The position numbers and the translations under genes are program-made. From assembly GCA_027489195.1 (NCBI GenBank), contig JAIYAG010000046.1, positions 1 to 9,252 of the forward strand: 9,252 nt of DNA. Reading direction: 5' to 3'. Each line of letters starts with the position of its first letter. Position 1 is the first letter of the stretch. Below the pieces are notes generated by a model, which was not told the DNA's origin, ran no database searches, and saw only the letters and a program-made list of their open reading frames with translations. Positions 5,156-9,252 of the stretch are shown one piece after another. This DNA is from Burkholderiales bacterium (GTDB lineage: Bacteria > Pseudomonadota > Gammaproteobacteria > Burkholderiales > Burkholderiaceae_E).

Positions 5156-8100
5156 ATGTGGTTCACCCGGGTCTCGATCAACAACCCCGTGCTGGCGACG
5201 ATGATGATGCTCGCCTTCGTCGTGCTCGGGCTGTTCTCGTACAACCGCCTCGCGGTCGACCAGTTCCCGGACGTCAGCTTCCCGGTGGTGGTGGTGCAGA
5301 CCGAGTACCCGGGCGCCTCGCCCGAGATCGTCGAGTCCGACGTGACCCGCCGCATCGAGGAGCAGGTCAACACCGTCAGCGGCATCAACCGGGTCTCCTC
5401 GCGCTCCTACGAGGGCGTCTCGGTGGTGATCGTCGAGTTCGACCTGCTGACCGAGCCGGCCCGCGCGGCGCAGGACGTCCGCGAGAAGGTCGCGCTGGTT
5501 CGCGCGGCCTTCAAGAAGGAGGTCAAGGAGCCGATCGTCTCGCGCTTCAACCCCGACGACCAGCCGGTGATCTCGCTCGCGGTCCAGTCGCCGACGCGCG
5601 ACGCGCGCGAGCTCACCACGCTCGCCGAGCAGGTGGTCAAGCGGCGCATCGAGAATGCCCGCGGCGTCGGCCGCGTGACCGTGGTGGGCGGCGTGCGGCG
5701 CGAGGTGCAGATCGTGCTGCGCCCGGCCGAGATGGAGGCGCTGAAGGTCGGTGTCGACCAGATCCTCGTCGCGCTGCGCAACGAGAACCAGGAGCTGCCC
5801 GCCGGCAGCATCGTCACCCGCGAGCGCGAGCAGTCGGTGCAGATCCGCGGGCGCCTGAAGGCGGTGGCCGACTTCGAGCGCATCGTCGTGGCCCGCCGCG
5901 GCGGCCAGCCGGTCTATCTCGGGCAGGTGGCGCGCGTGGTCGACGGCCAGGAGGAGCGCGAGTCGCTCGCCACCGTCGACGGACAGCGCGCGATCTCGCT
6001 CGACGTCGTCAAGGCCCAGGGCGAGAACACCATCGAGGTGGTGGACAACGTGCGGCGCATCGCCGCCGAGCTGCAGAAGCAGCTGCCCCCCGACGTGAAG
6101 CTCGGCGTGGTGCGCGACCAGTCGACCTCGATCCGCAACTCCGTGAAGGGCGTGCAGCGCAACATCATCGAGGGCGCGATCCTCACGGTCGCGATCGTGT
6201 TCCTGTTCCTGTCGTCGTGGCGCTCCACCGTCATCACGGGCCTGACGCTGCCGATCTCGCTGATCGGCACCTTCCTCGTGATGTACGCGATGGGCTTCAC
6301 CCTCAACCTGGTGACCCTGCTCGCGCTGTCGATCTGCGTGGGCCTGCTGATCGACGACGCGATCGTGGTCCGCGAGAACATCGTGCGCCACCAGGCGATG
6401 GGCAAGCACCATCGCCTGGCCGCCCTCGAGGGCACCGCCGAGATCGGCCTGGCGGTGACGGCCACCACCTTCACCATCGTCGCGGTGTTCCTCCCGGTCG
6501 GCTTCATGGGCGGGATCATCGGCAAGTTCTTCAAGCAGTTCGGCGTGACCGTGGCCTTCGCGGTGATGCTGTCGATGTTCATCAGCTTCACGCTCGACCC
6601 GATGCTCTCGGCGGTGTGGCCGGACCCGGACGCCGAGGGCGCCAAGGGCACGGGGCCGGTGGCGCGCCTGCTGCGCGGCTTCGAGCGCGTGATGCGCCGG
6701 CTCGAGGACGGCTATGTCGCGGTGCTGCGCTGGGGCCTGGCGCACCGCTGGACGACGATCGGCGGGGCCGTGCTCACGCTGGTGGCGGCGCTCGCGATGG
6801 CCCGCACGATCGGCTCGGAGTTCGTGCCGCAGCCCGACAACAACGAGATGTACCTGCAGTTCTACACGCCGGTGGGCTCCTCGCTCGAGCTCACCGCCGA
6901 CAAGGCGCGCCAGGTCGATGCCGCGCTGCGCGAGTTCCCCGAGGTGGTGTTCACCTACGCGACGGTGAACACCGGCGCCACCCAGGGCAAGAACTACGCG
7001 ACGGTGTTCGTGCGCCTGAAGGACCGCAAGGAGCGCACGCGTTCGGTCAAGCAGTTGGTGGCGCCGGTGCGCGAGCGCATCGAGCGCGTGGCCGGCATCA
7101 CCATCACCAACCTCGGTGTGTTCAGCACCTTCGGCAACAAGCAGATCGAGGTCAGCGTCCAGGGCCCCGACCAGCGCCAGCTCGAGTCGCTCGCCGCGCT
7201 CGCGGTGGCCGAGATCCGGCAGGTGCCGGGCATCGTCGACCTGGACACCAGCTCCAAGCCGGCCAAGCCGACGATCGCCGTCGAGATCGACCGCGCGCTC
7301 GCCTCGGACCTCGGCGTGGGCGTCGCGCAGGTGGGCGGCGCGCTGCGTCCGCTGCTCGCCGGCGAGGTGGCCAGCACCTGGAAGGCGCCCGACGACGAGA
7401 ACTACGACGTGCGCATCCGCCTGCCGCTCGAGGGCCGGCGCGACGTCGAGGACCTCGCGCGGCTGACCGTCGCCTCCGCCCTGCCCGACGCCGACGGCGC
7501 GCCGCGGATGGTGCCGCTGCGCCAGGTCGCCAAGCTCGTCGCCTCCGAGGGTCCGACCCAGATCAACCGCAAGAACCTCACCCGCGAGATCGCGATCACC
7601 GCCAATGTCTACGGCGCGGCGCCCGGCACGGTCGGCCTCGAGATCCAGCGGCGCCTGAAGACGGTGACGCTGCCGCCGGGCTATGCGTTCGTCACCGGCG
7701 GCGCCACCAAGGACATGCAGGAGAGCTTCGGCTTCGCGCTGCAGGCGCTGCTGCTGGCCGTCGTGTTCATCTACATGATCCTCGCCTCGCAGTTCCGCAG
7801 CTTCATCCAGCCGGTGGCGATCATGGTGTCGCTGCCGCTGTCGCTGATCGGCGTGATGGTGGCGCTGCTCGCCTGGCGCTCGACGCTGAACATGTTCTCG
7901 GTGATCGGCTTCATCATGCTGATGGGCCTGGTGACGAAGAACGCGATCCTGCTGATCGACTTCGCGAACCAGCAGCGCCGCGCCGGCATGGCGCGGGCGC
8001 AGGCGCTGCTCGCCGCCGCCGAGATCCGGCTGCGCCCGATCCTGATGACGACGCTGGCGATGGTCTTCGGCATGCTGCCGCTGGCGGTCTCGACGACCGA

Positions 8101-8272
8101 AGGCGCCGAGCAGCGCGCGCCGATGGCGCATGCGGTGATCGGCGGCGTGATCGCCTCGACGCTGCTGACCCTGCTGGTGGTGCCGGTGCTGTACACGCTG
8201 CTCGACGACCTGGCGGCCCGCATCGGCGGCCGGCGTGCGGACGAGCCGGTAGAATCGCTGCCTTCGGCCTGA
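5156..8272 (+). CDS. RND efflux permease, HAE1 family (AcrB/MdtB-like)
   Basis: An inner-membrane, proton-driven efflux pump of 1038 residues, the standard length, expected to work as a trimer. The first transmembrane helix is near 11-30, followed by a large periplasmic loop to about 335, helices at about 336-490, a short cytoplasmic stretch, helix 7 near 535-552, a second periplasmic loop to about 855, and the last helices to about 1015. Proton-relay residues are present: Asp400-Asp401 in LIDDAIVVREN on helix 4 and Lys928 in GLVTKNAILLIDFAN on helix 10. The paired Asp and the Lys fit the hydrophobic and amphiphilic (HAE) class rather than the heavy-metal class. Substrates cannot be read from sequence; antibiotics, solvents or other toxic organics are typical. 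No outer-membrane channel gene follows directly. ATG 5156 lacks a strong ribosome binding site. A likely downstream promoter is embedded near its 3' end. Confidence 0.95.
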   Translation: MWFTRVSINNPVLATMMMLAFVVLGLFSYNRLAVDQFPDVSFPVVVVQTEYPGASPEIVESDVTRRIEEQVNTVSGINRVSSRSYEGVSVVIVEFDLLTEPARAAQDVREKVALVRAAFKKEVKEPIVSRFNPDDQPVISLAVQSPTRDARELTTLAEQVVKRRIENARGVGRVTVVGGVRREVQIVLRPAEMEALKVGVDQILVALRNENQELPAGSIVTREREQSVQIRGRLKAVADFERIVVARRGGQPVYLGQVARVVDGQEERESLATVDGQRAISLDVVKAQGENTIEVVDNVRRIAAELQKQLPPDVKLGVVRDQSTSIRNSVKGVQRNIIEGAILTVAIVFLFLSSWRSTVITGLTLPISLIGTFLVMYAMGFTLNLVTLLALSICVGLLIDDAIVVRENIVRHQAMGKHHRLAALEGTAEIGLAVTATTFTIVAVFLPVGFMGGIIGKFFKQFGVTVAFAVMLSMFISFTLDPMLSAVWPDPDAEGAKGTGPVARLLRGFERVMRRLEDGYVAVLRWGLAHRWTTIGGAVLTLVAALAMARTIGSEFVPQPDNNEMYLQFYTPVGSSLELTADKARQVDAALREFPEVVFTYATVNTGATQGKNYATVFVRLKDRKERTRSVKQLVAPVRERIERVAGITITNLGVFSTFGNKQIEVSVQGPDQRQLESLAALAVAEIRQVPGIVDLDTSSKPAKPTIAVEIDRALASDLGVGVAQVGGALRPLLAGEVASTWKAPDDENYDVRIRLPLEGRRDVEDLARLTVASALPDADGAPRMVPLRQVAKLVASEGPTQINRKNLTREIAITANVYGAAPGTVGLEIQRRLKTVTLPPGYAFVTGGATKDMQESFGFALQALLLAVVFIYMILASQFRSFIQPVAIMVSLPLSLIGVMVALLAWRSTLNMFSVIGFIMLMGLVTKNAILLIDFANQQRRAGMARAQALLAAAEIRLRPILMTTLAMVFGMLPLAVSTTEGAEQRAPMAHAVIGGVIASTLLTLLVVPVLYTLLDDLAARIGGRRADEPVESLPSA
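8250..8255 (+). promoter_or_regulatory. Possible -10 box inside the end of the pump gene
   Basis: TAGAAT lies in the last codons of the pump (Val-Glu-Ser) and uses GTA and GAA, which are rare choices in this gene. Transcription would begin near 8262, about 30 bases before the methyltransferase ATG. No convincing -35 box is seen 16-18 bases upstream, so this remains tentative. If active, it would let the methyltransferase-rhodanese genes run independently of the TetR-controlled promoter. Confidence 0.35.
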
Positions 8273-8275
8273 CGC

Positions 8276-8282
8276 AAGAGGA
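8276..8282 (+). promoter_or_regulatory. Ribosome binding site of the methyltransferase-like gene
   Basis: AAGAGGA sits nine bases before the ATG at 8292. It is the clearest Shine-Dalgarno sequence in the window and fixes that start codon. The pump stop is just upstream at 8270-8272. Confidence 0.75.
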
Positions 8283-8291
8283 CCCCCCGCC

Positions 8292-8960
8292 ATGGACATC
8301 GAACGCGCCCGCTTCAACATGATCGAGCAGCAGATCCGGCCTTGGAACGTGCTCGACCAGGACGTCCTCGACCTGCTGTCGGTCGTGCACCGCGAGGACT
8401 TCGTGCCGCCGGCCTACCGGGGCATGGCCTTCGTCGACATGGAGGTACCGCTGACCGTCGGCGGCCAGGCGACCGGGGAGTTCATGCTCGCCCCGAAGGT
8501 CGAGGCGCGGCTCCTGCAGGAACTCGAAGTGCGACGCCACGAGTCGGTGCTGGAGATCGGCGCGGGCTCGGGGCACATGGCGGCGCTGCTCGCGCACCGG
8601 GCCCGGCACGTCGACACGCTGGAGATCGATGCCGGCCTCGTGCGCTTCGCGACCGAGAACCTCGCCCGGGCCGGCGTCGGCAACGTCACCGTGCGCCAGG
8701 CCGACGGTGCGGATCCGAACGGCAACCTGCCCTCGTACGACGTGATCGTGCTGTCCGGCTCGGTGCCGGTCGTCCCGGAGCGCCTGCTCGCCAAGCTCAA
8801 CGCCGGCGGGCGCCTGGTCGCGATCGTCGGCGACGAGCCGGTGATGCACGCCGTGATCGTGAGCCGCGCCCAGGGCGGCGGGTTCACGACGCGCATGCTG
8901 TTCGAGACGGTCGCGCGCCCGCTGCGCGGCTTCGTCGGCCGCAGCGCCTTTCGCTTCTGA
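8292..8960 (+). CDS. Protein-L-isoaspartate O-methyltransferase-family protein, probably non-canonical
   Basis: An S-adenosylmethionine-dependent methyltransferase fold of 222 residues, close to bacterial Pcm in size. Motif I is VLEIGAGSGHMAALLA (86-101), and later parts match the family: an acidic residue in the LEID segment (110-113), the YDVIVLSG strand (149-156), and LLAKLNAGGRLVAIVG (165-180). The N-terminal FVPP (37-40) also matches. However, the family's usual GQTISQP catalytic segment before motif I, which holds the active-site Ser, is replaced by VGGQATGEFMLAP (56-68). The protein may therefore not repair isoaspartate and could have a different or unknown role; the true substrate is not known. 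A good AAGAGGA ribosome site supports the start. It follows the pump gene by 19 bases and precedes the rhodanese by 17. It could be read through from the pump operon or from a local promoter. Confidence 0.85.
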   Translation: MDIERARFNMIEQQIRPWNVLDQDVLDLLSVVHREDFVPPAYRGMAFVDMEVPLTVGGQATGEFMLAPKVEARLLQELEVRRHESVLEIGAGSGHMAALLAHRARHVDTLEIDAGLVRFATENLARAGVGNVTVRQADGADPNGNLPSYDVIVLSGSVPVVPERLLAKLNAGGRLVAIVGDEPVMHAVIVSRAQGGGFTTRMLFETVARPLRGFVGRSAFRF

Positions 8961-8977
8961 ACCCGGGACCGGCACGC

Positions 8978-9252
8978 ATGCGAACCCTCTCTGCGCCCGA
9001 GCTCGCCGACTGGCTCGCAGACGCCTCGCGGCCGGCGCCACTGGTGCTCGACGTGCGCGAGCCCTGGGAGGTCGCGACGGTCGCGCTGCCCGGTGCGGTG
9101 GCGATCCCGATGGGCCAGATCACGACGCGCGCCGACGAGCTCGACGCAGCGCGTCCGGTGGTCTGCCTGTGCCACCACGGCATGCGCAGCCTGCAGGTGG
9201 CCGGCTACCTCGAGCGGCGCGGATTCTCCGATGTCTGGAACCTGACGGGCGG
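8978..9252 (+). CDS. Rhodanese-like domain protein, 3' end beyond window
   Basis: A single-domain rhodanese or sulfurtransferase-like protein; 91 full codons are visible and the end is missing. The N-terminal strand VLDVREPWEV (23-32) and the LPGAVAIPMG segment (37-46) are classic rhodanese motifs. The active-site loop is CHHGMRS, with the catalytic Cys at residue 65, so the enzyme is probably active in carrying sulfane sulfur. The final WNLTGG matches the conserved WNLxGG near the domain end, so only the last 15-20 residues of the domain are likely missing. No signal peptide is seen, so it is probably cytoplasmic. GGGA lies nine bases before the ATG. It starts 17 bases after the methyltransferase-like gene and is very likely in the same transcript. 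In related genomes this pair often precedes a TolC-family gene, but that is not visible here. Confidence 0.92.
   Translation, partial: MRTLSAPELADWLADASRPAPLVLDVREPWEVATVALPGAVAIPMGQITTRADELDAARPVVCLCHHGMRSLQVAGYLERRGFSDVWNLTG

Noticed and set aside
3428..8320. A 1630-codon open frame on the minus strand, antisense to the whole pump operon
   Set aside because: It is rich in His, Arg, Asp and Gly with no recognisable domain, and mirrors the codons of the clearly real adaptor and pump genes. Such long antisense frames are expected where almost every third codon base is G or C.
3970..8322. A 1450-codon open frame on the plus strand in another phase through the adaptor and pump
   Set aside because: It is an Arg/Ala/Gly-rich shadow with no domain, overlapping two genes with full family signatures.

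Overview
The window is very GC-rich. Its clear genes use almost only G or C at the third codon position. Gene families and order suggest a betaproteobacterium, probably Burkholderiales. This is inferred from composition and from the pairing of an isoaspartyl-methyltransferase-like gene with a single-domain rhodanese; there is no rRNA or other marker to confirm it. I see no mobile element, tRNA, rRNA or CRISPR array.

Left part, minus strand (1-3147). Four genes read leftward: an EamA/DMT-type membrane exporter (2257-3147), a metallo-beta-lactamase-fold hydrolase with a LACTB2-like C-terminal winged helix (1308-2255), a putative lipoprotein alpha/beta hydrolase (466-1293), and the start of a coiled-coil protein cut by the window edge (1-407). 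The first three are packed with gaps of 1 and 14 bases and are probably one transcript. The coiled-coil gene lies 58 bases further on and differs in codon use; its link to the others is uncertain. It carries about 15 consecutive heptads in one register.

Centre, plus strand (3193-8272). This is a complete regulator-adaptor-pump operon: a TetR-family repressor, an RND periplasmic adaptor and an HAE1-type RND permease. A TTGACC-N18-TATACT promoter is overlapped by a perfect 8+8 inverted repeat just before tetR. The repressor therefore probably controls itself and the two pump genes. The divergent exporter operon starts only 101 bases away. No outer-membrane channel gene is in the operon.

Right part, plus strand (8292-9252). 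A methyltransferase of the protein-L-isoaspartate O-methyltransferase family, lacking the usual catalytic-loop signature, is followed by a rhodanese that runs off the window. In many betaproteobacteria, as I recall, this pair precedes a TolC-family outer-membrane gene, so the missing channel may lie just beyond the right edge.

The most noteworthy points are the heptad-repeat protein with atypical codon use, the operator/promoter overlap, the degenerate methyltransferase, and a possible promoter inside the end of the pump gene. None proves a new system.
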